Shown in pieces: positions 41,865 to 53,200 of a stretch of DNA of 64,000 nt (its first letter is position 1; every line of letters begins with the position of its first letter). Below the pieces are notes generated by a model. It did no database searches. It was not told where the DNA came from and was given only the letters and a program-made list of their open reading frames with translations. A program made the position numbers and the translations under genes. The DNA is from Hetaerina americana (Eukaryota > Arthropoda > Insecta > Odonata > Calopterygidae): assembly GCA_022747635.1 (NCBI GenBank), contig JAKTNV010000009.1, positions 5,717,204 to 5,781,203 on the forward strand. Direction: 5' to 3'.

Positions 41865-42156
41865 CATTCATACGACCGTAGTTACCGTTCGCTTCATACA
41901 AAAGTTTGCTTATTTACTGAACTGGAGAGGTTAAAATGTGCTTCATTGCTAGACCACAGCGACCTCTGCATCGCCATCACGCTGCCATTGTTCTTAAAGA
42001 ACGTTTCTATGACAAAGCCTTGATGCTCACCAGACCACTGCATGGTAACTATTAAAAATGGCGTTATTTTCTCCAGCTAACGCTACTACCCTCACTCCGC
42101 TAATGCACTTGCGCGCTCTTCAGTGATTTTTTGAAAACTAGGGAGAGTCCACCCTG

Positions 42157-45100
42157 TGTGTGTGTGTATATATATATCCCAACGGTAGCGTCTCCAGCGG
42201 TGACAGCTGTAACTATTCCTCTCCTTTGGTCCGGTTCCTCCTCTGGTTAAGGGGGGTGAGGTGGTAGCTCTCCCGTCTCCGCATTCTGAGAAAATGATAA
42301 AAAAGGAATACATCGCCGCATGCATAAGCGATCGGAGCCGGCAAGACTTGGTGCCGGCGCGCAAATTGAAGGACTCGATAATTGGACGAATTTTCTGCCA
42401 AAAACTACGCTACACCTGCCATGAAACTCAAAAAAGGAAGTGATGTTTAGCTGTCATTTAATGGGAATACACGTTGCAAAATATGGCAAAGCATCAATAA
42501 GAGATAATTGACTGGCAAGATTAATAATGATTATTTAAAATAATAGTGTGCCATTGTAATAATAAAAATACATTTTTAAACCTTTAAATGTGAGAGCGAT
42601 AAAGGTTTTACTTTTAAAAGTACAATTGTAAATCTATAAATTACATCTTCTGCGTGGTTACCCTGCAATGGAAATATTAAAAAAACCTTATTCGAAGACA
42701 TTACTTTTATTTACGGTAACTTTTAAAATGACTTTAATGGTATTTTTTTGTCAGCAATTAGTAAAATTGTAGCATTTTAGTCAAGATAAGATTGAATAAT
42801 TCAATCACATCATATCCAATAAGTGTTACTTGATAGTAGCAGAGACGAAAATTATTTCAATCATCCACTTAATAAAGATAGTGGAACGTGGTTAAGTGGA
42901 AAATTATAATAGTTTCCTCTCGGTAATTGCGGCACAGTTCCACCACATCATACCTGACTTTATGATTTATGTTACATGATACTTTCTATGGTGAAATATT
43001 TTATGTTCACTTCATTATTTGCTTGCGTCTTCCCCACAACATTTCTAATGCTTATTTCTACTTAATAAATGAAACGCGAACGTGATGATCCGCCTTTGTT
43101 TTGAAATTAAATGCCATCAGGAAAACTTCCCATTTCATGCAAGTAGCCTTCGGCGTTTCCAAATTCAGACCTAACAAATCCTCTCTGCGTACAAATCGGG
43201 AACAGTGATTCTAAAAATACTTTAAATATAACTTATTTTCTAAGGGAAAGTATTACAGGGACAATAAAATCAAGATTATGATGTATACGATGCAAGAAGA
43301 TTACCTGCAACACAGAGTAGTGGAAACGTTTTCAATCCTGGAAGCTCGATGGGTCGAATATTTCTGCTTTTTAATTACGGTCATCACCAGATTTCAATCC
43401 AAAGATTGGTTTACTGCAGCACCCCAATCCTCTTTGTCCTTCTAGAAGCATTAGACGGTAAATTATTCAATAAAATGGCTAATATAATTTTTCATAAGCA
43501 AAATAACTAAGTAGCGAAAAAAGAGGAATTATTATTATTATTATTATTTAGGAAATATATCCGACGCGCTGATTCCATACACCCCTGGCATACAATTCTC
43601 GTATTGTTCCATTTGAGCGTATACATTTTCATACATGTCAATATAGACATATGTAACATGGGCTAATGCTGACATAATAAAAAATTAAAAGTACCTCAAC
43701 GAACAATTCATCATCACTGAATAAACAAACTTGGTATTTTTTCACACAAAAAATATTTTTTTGGCTTTTGTAAAATTCATTCAGTGATCATGAATTTTCA
43801 CAAAGTAGAGCCTCACAACCATCAAAATAATAATTAAGGCAATTTGAAAGAGCAGTAAATACGGGAATCTCGATTACTCGGATCAAATCTAAACGCTCAA
43901 ACAGTCAGTCCTATAAGTTTTTTAACAAAATTTTGGAGCATGATACCAAAAAGAGACAACAGACCATTTTATGTGATAACGGTCGATCTGCTGCTCTGCT
44001 TAGTCACAAAAGCTGATAGATTTCCGCTGCAATGATACAAAGCTGTTGCTTTCACAGCCATAGAGGCTGAGAGGTTCTGCTGATAGGTTTCCGTTTCGTG
44101 GTTTGCACGCACATAAAATATATGCACTAGAAAAACGGAGGAGCGATAAAGCATTTCATATGATATTTCAGAAAATGGAGAATATCATTTTTAAGTACTT
44201 GGGAAAAATGAAATTAAATATTTAATGCAGTTCTAGACACTATATCTCATGACATTAAACGCCATTGCTGCATTCTGATCAACTTCACGTAAATTAGTTT
44301 ATTATTTAGCGAGATTTATACACAAATTGTAATTGCTAATTAGTTTTAAACTGCTATCCAATTGTTTTCGAAAATTGTCTTCATCTTAAACTCATGCCCG
44401 GTATTATATTATGCCTTCCCCTGTAACGAAGAAACCTAAAAAGTTCCTATCAAGGTGAACCACCGGTTATACTGTCATTCAATCAAATTAGTCTCGTTAG
44501 AAATAATTTCGCAAGTTTTCTATTTTTGTTTAATCTTTTGCGCATGGACGGTACTCAAATTCTGTTGAACCCTGAGCATTGTCAATTCGAGAAAAACGCA
44601 CCATTGTCGAAGCGACCCTTTTCGATGAATATCAACACGCGACAAAACATTACAGCCTCTTTTCAATTCCCGATGAGGCAGCATGGATTCCATATGCAGC
44701 GATGGGAAGTGATGTGAGAGGAACAATGGGAGCGAATGAGGAGAGAGAAAAAAATTATGATGATGCTCAAGAGAGACGAGATGGGAATCGAAATAGACAA
44801 AAGGGTCCCGGAGAGAGAGAGAGAGAGAGATGTATAGGAAGGAGGAAGGAGAGAGAGTAGGGCATGATACAGCGAGACCCTGACGTTGCCGTATGAATGG
44901 GGAGTTACAAAATCGGCAGAAGGGGGAGGGGGGCCTTAATGGCAGATGCCGGGGTGTCATTGTTCCTATCTGTTCGAGTGCCGACTCCATCCACGGCCGT
45001 GACCCACATCGGCGAGTCGCTCCATTGAGGTCAAACAAATCAATGTAAGCGCGGCCCCGCGCATTTCGACTACGAAAAGGAAGTCTACTCGGAGGGGGGG

Positions 45101-45889
45101 CTCTGGGGGAGGACGGGGGGCCGCACGGGGGTCGGCACGAATCCGGAGGGGCGCCTTGGGAGATGGGGATGAGCCATCAACTACCCGTCCCGTCCCCCCC
45201 TTCCCCATCATGGGCAGATTGGGAGAAAGTTTTCAACAGAGGAGAGCCTCCGAGTTAAAGCTTTCCAGATGAAATTGCACATCGCAGTATCGATCACCCG
45301 GGCATCGCCCGCGGGGAAAAATATTCCGCAAGGGAAAACTCTCCCGTCTTTTATTTGCCATTTTATTTTTCGAGTGGTGCCGGGGTCTTTTAGTAAATAT
45401 TAAGTGCCAGCTTTCATTAATGTTCTTCTCTGTGCCTTGGGGTTAATTGGAACAGCTCATTTGCATATGCAAGCGTTCCTCCTGACCTTCTCGATCTACA
45501 TGCGTACAACGACCCGAGGGTGGACGGAATGGGGTGTCATGATACCAGGCACATGATGGAAAAATAAAAAAAATGCTTTTTTATTGCCGAAGAAAACATA
45601 GCAAAAAATGCTATCGATCACTTGAATCTTGCAGCATACACGTAGATGTTTTTTTTGCATTTTGGGCAATTTTCGCCAAAGTTTTCAATTAGTAGTAGTC
45701 TTGGTGAATTTTGCCGGTAAAAATTATTCCTTAAACCTATTTCGGCTTTCAAATTTTTGGATGGGGAAAATAAAATGAACGACAATCTTCAGCAAATACT
45801 TATTTCTAAAGGTAAGATGGTAAATGTTTATACCATACTCTAGGAACTCCGTCTAAAATAAGATAATTTTACTCAGTATTTAGGTTGAA
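42157..45889. other. no gene recognised
   Basis: Mostly AT-rich. (TG)n then (TA)n at 42156-42176, (ATT)n at 43527-43549, (GA)n at 44813-44830, and a GC-rich patch at 44880-45200 with overlapping frames on both strands. No protein motif recognised. Confidence 0.4.
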
Positions 45890-45985
45890 TAAGGTATACT
45901 TTATTATTCCAGAGTGAAATTCGATAGCTTACGACCATGGTTTCGAAGATTACGCCATCATCAGAAACCACCAACTTTATTTTCT
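45890..45985 (-). mobile_element. PLE-like tail with hammerhead-like core
   Basis: The minus strand reads CTGATGATGGCG...CTTCGAAACCATGGTC (45964-45933). It has the same CTGATGA, GAAA, CCATGG, TC layout as 27837-27869, but stem II (GGCG / CTTC) is poorly paired. It is followed by a GGAATAATAAAGTATACC-like end. Likely a decayed copy of the same kind of terminal repeat. Confidence 0.5.
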
Positions 45986-46059
45986 CAGTATAACATAGAA
46001 TTTTATTAATATTAGAAAACTTCGTAATTGTTCACAAGTATTGCATAAAAAATTGCACT

Positions 46060-46112
46060 AGTATTGTTTTCCTGACGTGTGCGTAAAGTGCTGAATTCAG
46101 ACCGTCGCCTAA
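46060..46112 (+). repeat. mariner subfamily 1 fragment
   Basis: CTGACGTGTGCGTAAAGTGC and TGAATTCAGACCGTCG match 12757-12795 and 52372-52410. About 50 bases only. Confidence 0.65.
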
Positions 46113-47479
46113 GAGTTAACTAAACACGTAACGTTAAGTGTTAACGTTAACTGACGCGGGTCGTGTTGCTTTCCCAAGACCTCTCATCGTTTTTCTCGCC
46201 ATAAATCGTTCCACTTCAGCCGTCCACGTTGGCCGGGAAAAAATCATCCTACCATTTTTGCGAACAAACCATGTACTTATACATGAATGCTCTTGAATTC
46301 AGATTCCTGTACTAATATCTCGTTTTAGCGTGATATTTCCTTATTCATTGAGAACGTCTTGTTAGCCTAATATATTCTGTCCTTGACGTCCGTCTGGTGA
46401 GACACTAGAGTGTGCCTAATCAATTCCATTTCATTATATTTCGGAGTTGGATGAATAATTCGCCTTTGATTCGTGTTCATGTTGACATTCCCTCGGCCAC
46501 ACATTTGGCCTAATCATTTCTTGCCGTGATTTAGTTTGCGTTCATTGTGGACGTATTTGTGTTTTTTCTCGACGGAGGGCCAACGAATGGTGCAAATTTT
46601 TATCTACAATTTCAAGTCGAACGGGTGATCTACCACAACAATGGTAAGACGGAGTCCCTGGTTTGGAGTGATTTGAATATCGAGTCATATGACCTCACGA
46701 ATGAGTGCTTCGTTCAAACGGAAAATCCGGCGGGGGGAAACCCGAAAAGAATTAACCCTTTGAGGTCAAATAATGTAATTAAGACCTGGATTATTTCCGA
46801 ATGAACTCTCGACTTTTAATGCATTCGGGTTTTATGCTTCGTTGATGTGAATGATTCACCAGATTCTTTTTCTAGATATATGCGTAAACAATTCAATTAA
46901 TGAAAAATAAACCCGAATCTTTTTTTTTTCTTTTTGCAGGTGCATTTCTCTGGTTCACTTCCTTTGCCATTCGAGAGCTTTTATCCACTAGCATTACTCT
47001 ATTTTTTATTTCAAGTTTCCCGTCAATGGAGAACGCATTAAACTCTAACATGAGCTAAGTTAATGCAAGTATTCAACTGTTCCAAGATGATAGGTTTCAT
47101 CGCCATAACAATTATTTGCATGAACTGAATTTATGAAATAAAGGCACTACGTCGCCGTACTTCGCCATTGCTGCTAGACTGGAACCCTGTTCTACGGTCA
47201 AGTCATAAATTCACGATGCCACTTCCCATGGATCAATGACGTATGATAAAAATTGTGCTTTAAAGCACTTGGAAAGTTGGATTCGGAGGCCATGACCATT
47301 GTTAAGGATGCTTATAGAGTTGGAGAAATGTCCCAAGTGATGGTTTTCTTCTTGCACGGGATGTCCGGGGAGGGTAGAGAGGAGGTTGACGACGAGGAAT
47401 AATGCCCTGGACATCCATCAACAACAACGCAGCGTGATGGAAACGTGCAGAAATTGAGACACGCGCTCCATTCCGATTG
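46113..47479. other. no gene recognised
   Basis: An 85-codon plus frame at 46547-46804 (ending IKTWIISE) has no recognised motif and no second copy in the window. Minus frames at 47211-47515 are motif-free. Confidence 0.35.
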
Positions 47480-47780
47480 ACCCGCAAGTGCCAGGATGTT
47501 AACATAAGAGTGCAATGCTCAGATAACCACAGTGCATTGCATTCTTACGGAAGATTTAGCCATGAGAAAGGTGTACCGAGATGGTCCCCGAGGTGCTGTC
47601 GGAAGACTGCTTTTGTGACAATCTTGCCTCGGATCTCTTGGACCGCGGTGAAAGTGAGCCGAATTTTACAAAATAGATGTTTACTGGTGACGCGACATGG
47701 GTCTTTGATTACGATCAAAATACAACCCCCTTTGAGTACCATTTTCGACCACTGGATTATGTCAAATAGACCATGGTGCC
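47480..47780 (+). pseudogene. mariner-type transposase fragment with first Asp
   Basis: Across one stop the plus strand reads VPEVLSEDCFCDNLASDLL, ESEPNFTK and then TGDATWVFDYDQNTTP, the block around the first catalytic Asp of mariner transposases (family pattern TGDETW...YDP; Glu is Ala here). No terminal repeat found. May be the front of the relic whose tail is at 48850-49205. Confidence 0.65.
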
Positions 47781-48849
47781 AGAACGACGGCCCCGTTGAT
47801 GCCTTACAGGAAGCATACAACACAACTGGCGGAGGCTTTGACATTGGCGTAACGATACACAAGGGAGCTCTTTTGAAGGATTTCAGCAACTTGTACTTCG
47901 ATCTGCAATATATTTTTCCTCCAGATTTTTTCTCCTCATTTTTCGGGAAGACCTTGTGGTGTGGCACTCCGTGCTCCAAAGGTAACTTTGGTGGTTACCA
48001 GAATAGTGGATCTGAGAATAATAATATAAGAGATTTGGAAACTTGGTGCTGGAAGCAAGTAATGAATAAGAAATGGCCGATCTGGTAGGAAAGCAGGAGA
48101 TATGAATAGAATGAGGCGGAACATGAAAATATGAAACGAAGCCTCGTATCCGGAAAAGAATAAACTAGCTTGATCTGCCATTCGCGAGGCGTATTGAATC
48201 TCTATGGAGCGGAGCAGGTACGGGTATAATTGTAGACTTCTCGCGATAAAGGAGAAAATGAGAAACAGTAAGTCGAAAGTGTTATCAAATGAAAAAGGGG
48301 GAGAAAATAGGAGTGCAGACAACGAACATTTGGCAAAAGAAATTCCGGGATGAAGGCAGTCCATTCGACAGAAGCCCTAGAGTTTACAAGGTCTACTCGA
48401 AAATGATGAGACTGCTCTATCAACGCGCGAATAGCTTGGCGAAACACAACCAATGAGATGTCGCCACTTAACGGTTTATTTGAAAATTAAAACACCTTGT
48501 CCGAGGCCCTATCTAAACTCTTCTCCGCTCATCAGAAAATCCTGCCTGAGCTCGCACACGCTCGCTGTAAAAGTTGTATTATCGGTGAGAATGAAGGTAT
48601 TGCATTGAATTTCGTTTAAACTTCGGGAAAAGTGCAACTAAAATTTATGAATTGATTCAAGAGTTATTCGTGAATGAATCCGTGAGTTGGGGGAAGAATT
48701 GGGCCATCTTCCCCACGACCGAATCAATCTCGGATGTCGTGATCGGAGGTGAAGGTGATGTTGACCGTTTCCATCGATTGGGAAGTGATTATTCATTAAT
48801 AATACGTCCCCGAAAGACAAACAGTGAATCGGCAGAACTGTATTAAAGG
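47781..48849. other. no gene recognised
   Basis: About 1.07 kb between two mariner pieces on the same strand. It could be an insertion into one mariner copy. Frames at 47936-48364 (-) and 48652-48846 (+) are motif-free. Confidence 0.35.
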
Positions 48850-49205
48850 TCATGAGAAGGTAAAGACACGCCACACTGCAGAGGAGACCACAAATGTGGA
48901 AAAACAAGTATCGGTACTTTCATCACGACAACGCATCGGTGCACACTTAATTGATCACTGAGGAGGATTATTTGACCGGAAGCAGCACACCAGTGATTCC
49001 CCTGCAAGCCACCCTACCACCCGGATCTTGCTCCAGCGGATCTTTTCCTATTTTTGTAACTTGATATCCACTTTGAAATGACGCCGATTTGAAACTGTTT
49101 GAAGACGTCCAACAAAATCCTACTGCAGACTTAACGGCAATCCCGAAAGAGCTTTCGAGGCGGCTTTGGAAAGCTGGAAAAAACGTTGGAAGCGTTAAAT
49201 TAACA
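48850..49205 (+). pseudogene. mariner transposase C-terminal fragment
   Basis: Frameshifted code with YFHHDNASVHT (second catalytic Asp block), an IPLQATLPPGS / YHPDLAPADF-like region (third block) and TAIPKESFEAALESWKKRWK near the C-terminus. Confidence 0.7.
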
Positions 49206-49904
49206 GCCAAGGGCTATATTTTAAAGGTGAAAAGAATGATTAAATGGTGGTAACTAATAAAATCAAGAACTATTTTGATCAACCATGTCTTTTTTTGATC
49301 AGACCTTGAAAAGGCACGGCGTCGTACCATAAAACGCCACTGAATGCAAAATAGCCCGTGGAAGGCGGCCCTGGGTAATTGAAACATAGATGGAAATGAA
49401 ACTGCATAGGTTCAAGAACGAAATGCATGCTTATTCAAAGTCAAGAAACGTAAAGAAGAAACATTAATGAATAATGTTCATTAACGAGTGTGCATATCGC
49501 GCATGTGCAGAGTAGAATTCCTGGCTTGAAAACGTTTCCAAAAGGGTTATCCTCGAATGGCTAACTCGTTTTGCCGTTCGTCGTGCATTCAAAGTGATTC
49601 CGGGGACACGACGGGCTAACGGCCCACTGCCCGTTCGATCATAACCGGATGGAGCCCCGGGCGAGAAACCTGCATCAACACACGACCCGGCTGGATGGAT
49701 CCGCATATTTTTGAACTCAACGTTATTTCAAATAAATTATTTTTGTATTCATTAGAAAAATTAATTTAGTCTACTTTTACTGGGAAATTGAATAAAATCA
49801 AAGTTGGCATCACATGCAAAATTATAAACCCTAGAAGTTAGATAAGAATTATAAAGCATAGAAGTAAGATCAAAATCATAAAGGATAGAAGCGTGGAAGT
49901 TATA
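49206..49904. other. no gene recognised
   Basis: Nothing supported. A 49530-49700 GC-richer patch contains a short inverted CCCGGC/GCCGGG-like content but no tRNA fold that I could complete. Confidence 0.35.
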
Positions 49905-50060
49905 AAGGTTTTTGCATGAATATATACGCCTTTGTGGGTGTGAATTTGCATGAATTTGTGGGTTTTGCATGCGCCTTTATTCTAATTTACGGATGGTGAC
50001 CTAACACCCCCCGCCACACGCCCTTGCGGCGACTTGCGGGATACCATGTATATGTAGATG
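49905..50060 (+). repeat. CR1 3'-end fragment (variant subfamily)
   Basis: Shares GGTTTTTGCATGAATATA and the terminal GGTGACCTAACACCCCCCGC block with 16168-16340. The tail is short (TGTATATGTAGATG). Confidence 0.75.
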
Positions 50061-50469
50061 AATGGATATACCGAAATAATTCGAGTCATATGCAGTAATT
50101 TAAATTCTCTGGAGTGGAGGGTCCGAATTTAAATTAATGACATCACCCCGAGATAATAATATCACCCCCGGTGTGCCGCCAACGTCATGATTGCAGATTG
50201 GGGTGCAGCGGCCATCCCTGACGCCTATTGCCTACGCCAATCACTTGGAATTTCTTGTGCAATTATCACTTGTGATATTTTTGGGACGAGATACCTGTAT
50301 TTCTTTGCACTCGTACATTTTTCGCTGAGACGGTTTTCTCCCGAGTACTTCGAAAGTATTGATCAGGTACAGCATGTGGAGTGGGTTGAAATTATTTATT
50401 TTTCTTGAAATTCAAAATGCAACTCACCCACAATTTTTTATTTCGGCTGTATTTTTGAATCCCGAAATA
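50061..50469. other. no gene recognised
   Basis: A 73-codon plus frame at 50187-50408 has no motif. Confidence 0.35.
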
Positions 50470-51340
50470 CGAGGGCGATTCGAAAAGTAAGGTCTCCTAT
50501 TTTTTCATGAAAAATCAAATTTACTCTCAATTTTGTGTACATCGTAGGAAAGGCTGAGCATTTACCTATTTTCCTACATAGTCACCTTGACGATCAATCA
50601 CTTTTGCATACTTGTAACCAGCTTTTTAATGCCGGCGTCGTACCTTTCTCCCACCGCGTCGCGAAGCCAACTGACAACTGCTTCTTGCACTTCCTCGTCT
50701 GACTTGAATTTCTGTCCTCCAAGGTGTTTTTGAGAGCGTGAAACAAGTGTTAGTCGTTGGAGGCAACGTCCGGGCTGTAAGGAGGGTGGTCGATGATGTC
50801 CCAGCCGAATTCATCGAGTAGGGTGGTCGTTTGATGTGACACAGGTGTACATGCATTGTCATGATGCAAACACACTGATTTGGTTGTAACTGAGGACCTC
50901 CGACGCAATATTCCTTGTGGAGAAGTAGCCACTCTCTTCATTAAGGCCTTCCTTCATCTCATGAAGGGTAATCCTCCGGTTATTGCGCACCATCTCGTCA
51001 ATTCCAGCCACCGTTGATTCCGGCAAACTCGGCCGCCCCGACCGCTGCTCATCGTGGACGTTTTCCCGGCCATCAAAAAACTCCCGGCGCCACTTCCGCA
51101 CGTTTTTGATGTCCATATACTTCCCTCTGTACACTTCCACTAAATGGCGAAGAGTTTATATCGGAGAAGCAGCCGTATTATTTAAAAGCTGGTTACAAGG
51201 ATGCAAAAAGTGATTGATCGTTAAGGTGGCTATGCAGAAAATAGCTAAATGTTCAACCTTTCCAACTATGTAAGCAAAGTTGAGAATAAATTTGATTTTT
51301 CATGAAAAAATAGGAGACTTTACTTTTCCAATCGCCCTCG
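50470..51340 (-). mobile_element. mariner derivative with about 160-bp inverted ends
   Basis: Flanked by TA (50468-50469, 51341-51342) with termini CGAGGGCGATTSGAAAAGTA. The inverted similarity continues for about 160 bases (50470-50629 versus 51179-51340), far beyond a normal mariner terminus. In both arms it includes the end of the transposase code (VIDRQGDYVGK-like) and its 3' UTR. The middle encodes, on the minus strand, the helix-turn-helix linker (KNVRKWRREFFDGRENVHDE, then QRSGRPS) and HHDNACTPVS with IIDHPPYSPDVASND. The first catalytic Asp region is deleted. Confidence 0.85.
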
Positions 51341-51342
51341 TA

Positions 51343-52349
51343 TGTTTAGCATATTTGGAAAAATATCTTACGGCTTTACATTTCAACTGAAGTTTTAGCC
51401 GTTTCGCGCGCAAGTGGGTGAAATTTCTCGTCCGCGCTTCGAAATATCAGACTAGTCAGCTGAGAAAATTCATATTTTTTTCGCTATGGGTCCTGGAGGT
51501 AATTGCTAAAACTTTAGCCTTAACTTTAGTGGTTGGGTTAAGGGCAGGCGGGCGGGCGGGGGGGGCGGGGGTGAAATATGTTTAAGTTGATCAATTTTCG
51601 GGTCATCCTCAGTTGCTGTAATACTAATAACCGCACTGTTATCTAATGCTTGGATAATATTTCACCGCGGTGGACTAACTGATAGGAATTGATTCCCGCC
51701 CAAAAATGTCATGTCGGAAATTAGATAGTGTGGAACGCATGACTTGCATACCTCGGTGAGAACGCCGCTTTTATACACTCAGACCGAACTCATATGTCTC
51801 GTGACTTCTCAATTGAATCGAAAACTGGCGATAAATTACATTACACGTTTTTAAAATCTCCTTGCCTATAATTTTGGCGCAAGCACCCATCACGACTAAC
51901 ACAACATGCTCTCATTTTTACCGACAAAAGGTATCGCAATTTTATCGAGAATGATTACAGTGCCATAATGATATTCTTGACGTATGATGAAAGTAATTGC
52001 ACACTAAACGGGTAATGCGAAAAGATAACGGTATAAAAGCACTGCATGAAATTTTAAAGAAATTGCAGGACAATGGATATTCGGAATAAATTTCTGTTCT
52101 CCTGCGTGATTCAGGATGAATTCAGAATGATTTACGATTTACGGGGCGCCAGGTTGCCTGGCCAATGTTGTCAAGTTATTTAGAGGCGAAACATCACGGC
52201 GTTTGTGGTTTTCATTCATATTTCATTCGAAATAATGTTTTACATACACATTTGATTTTAACAAACGCCCAATGATTTTTTATATGCTTTCTACCTTCAT
52301 TAATTACTCGTATGAGTAAAAAATATTTTATACTACTAGGTTTGTATAA
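51343..52349. other. no gene recognised
   Basis: Short GC tract with GGCGGGCGGG at about 51548-51572. No ORF with a motif. Confidence 0.4.
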
Positions 52350-52735
52350 AAAGTATCGCTAACAATTATTCCCGACGTGTGCGTTAGGTGCTGAATTCAA
52401 ACCGTCGGTAAAATGTCCACCTGATCGCAGATCGTACATTGACATTGATAAAATGGCAGTGCAAACACCATTGCGTGTGAAAATTTGGCGATACGAAATA
52501 CCTGCACTAAACTAAACTCACTCGAAGGTCTTTGGACGGACGACTAAGACCAGAGTCGAGTGTATGCTTGCCGAGAACTTGTGCAACGTCATCGCGACGA
52601 TTCCCCAACCCCCTTACAGTGCCAAAATGCCACCAGCATACTATTTCCAATTCCCAAGAGTGAATCCCTCCCTCAAAGGACACCACCACGGGATCGTCAA
52701 AAAAGCTTTCACGCGCACCCTTAAATACCCCTGAG
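52350..52735 (+). mobile_element. internally deleted mariner, subfamily 1, copy 2
   Basis: Aligns with 12728-13110, including the same internal join (a GAGTCGAGTGT..GCTT block leading into GTCATCGCGACGATTCCCCA). Readable residues IATIPQPPYS and NPSLKGHHHG. More indels than copy 1. Ends unresolved. Confidence 0.75.
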
Positions 52736-52779
52736 TGCGTGCCCCTAATATTTATCCCTCGACTTTCTGATGGAAACTT

Positions 52780-53200
52780 TTAGGAAAACGAGTCCAGGAA
52801 AGTACGGGACTCGTCCCCTTCGGCCAGAGGAGACATGGCGCTCGTGGTCCACGAATGATATCGCTGAACACCGAGCGAATGGCATAAAATATTTGGAGGG
52901 AGACGATGGTGTGGAGATGCAAGGAGAACTAAAATATCATGACGGCTCCGAAATTTGGTCGTTGAGGCAGAAACGACGGTTGGGATAAGAAGAGCGGGAC
53001 CGAAGGGCGGAACCAGTGGATGGAGAAGATACATACTGAGAGGCAATGGAATGCTGCATACGGCAATGTAGAGCATGGAATACCGGTGAAGGTGCGAGAT
53101 AGGAGAAGGAAAAGAAGATGGAGACTGGATGGATTTCAAGGAGGTGGAAATTACACAGAACTAAAGAATGAGTTATCGTAATATGTGGTTCAAAGGTATT
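52780..53200 (+). other. unrecognised possible coding relic
   Basis: A plus-strand patch with several overlapping short frames (52770-52988 and shifted continuations: LRQKRRLGW, then RWRLDGFQGGGNYTELKNEL). Base composition and the Trp/Arg-rich tail hint at a LINE C-terminus, but no diagnostic motif is present and it has no second copy in the window. Confidence 0.25.

Larger units (their letters stand above)
40740..42156 (-). mobile_element. 1.4-kb Tc1/mariner-type transposon, broken
   Basis: The ends are CAGGGGGAAGCAAAATGAAC (40740) and inverted CACCCTG (42150-42156). The left end continues like the right end of the MITE at 13728-14086, and the right end like the MITE's left part, so the two define one family with TA-type termini (TA has decayed to CA/TG here). 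The transposase occupies the left half. A long palindrome (41432-41864) splits the interior. Confidence 0.75.
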
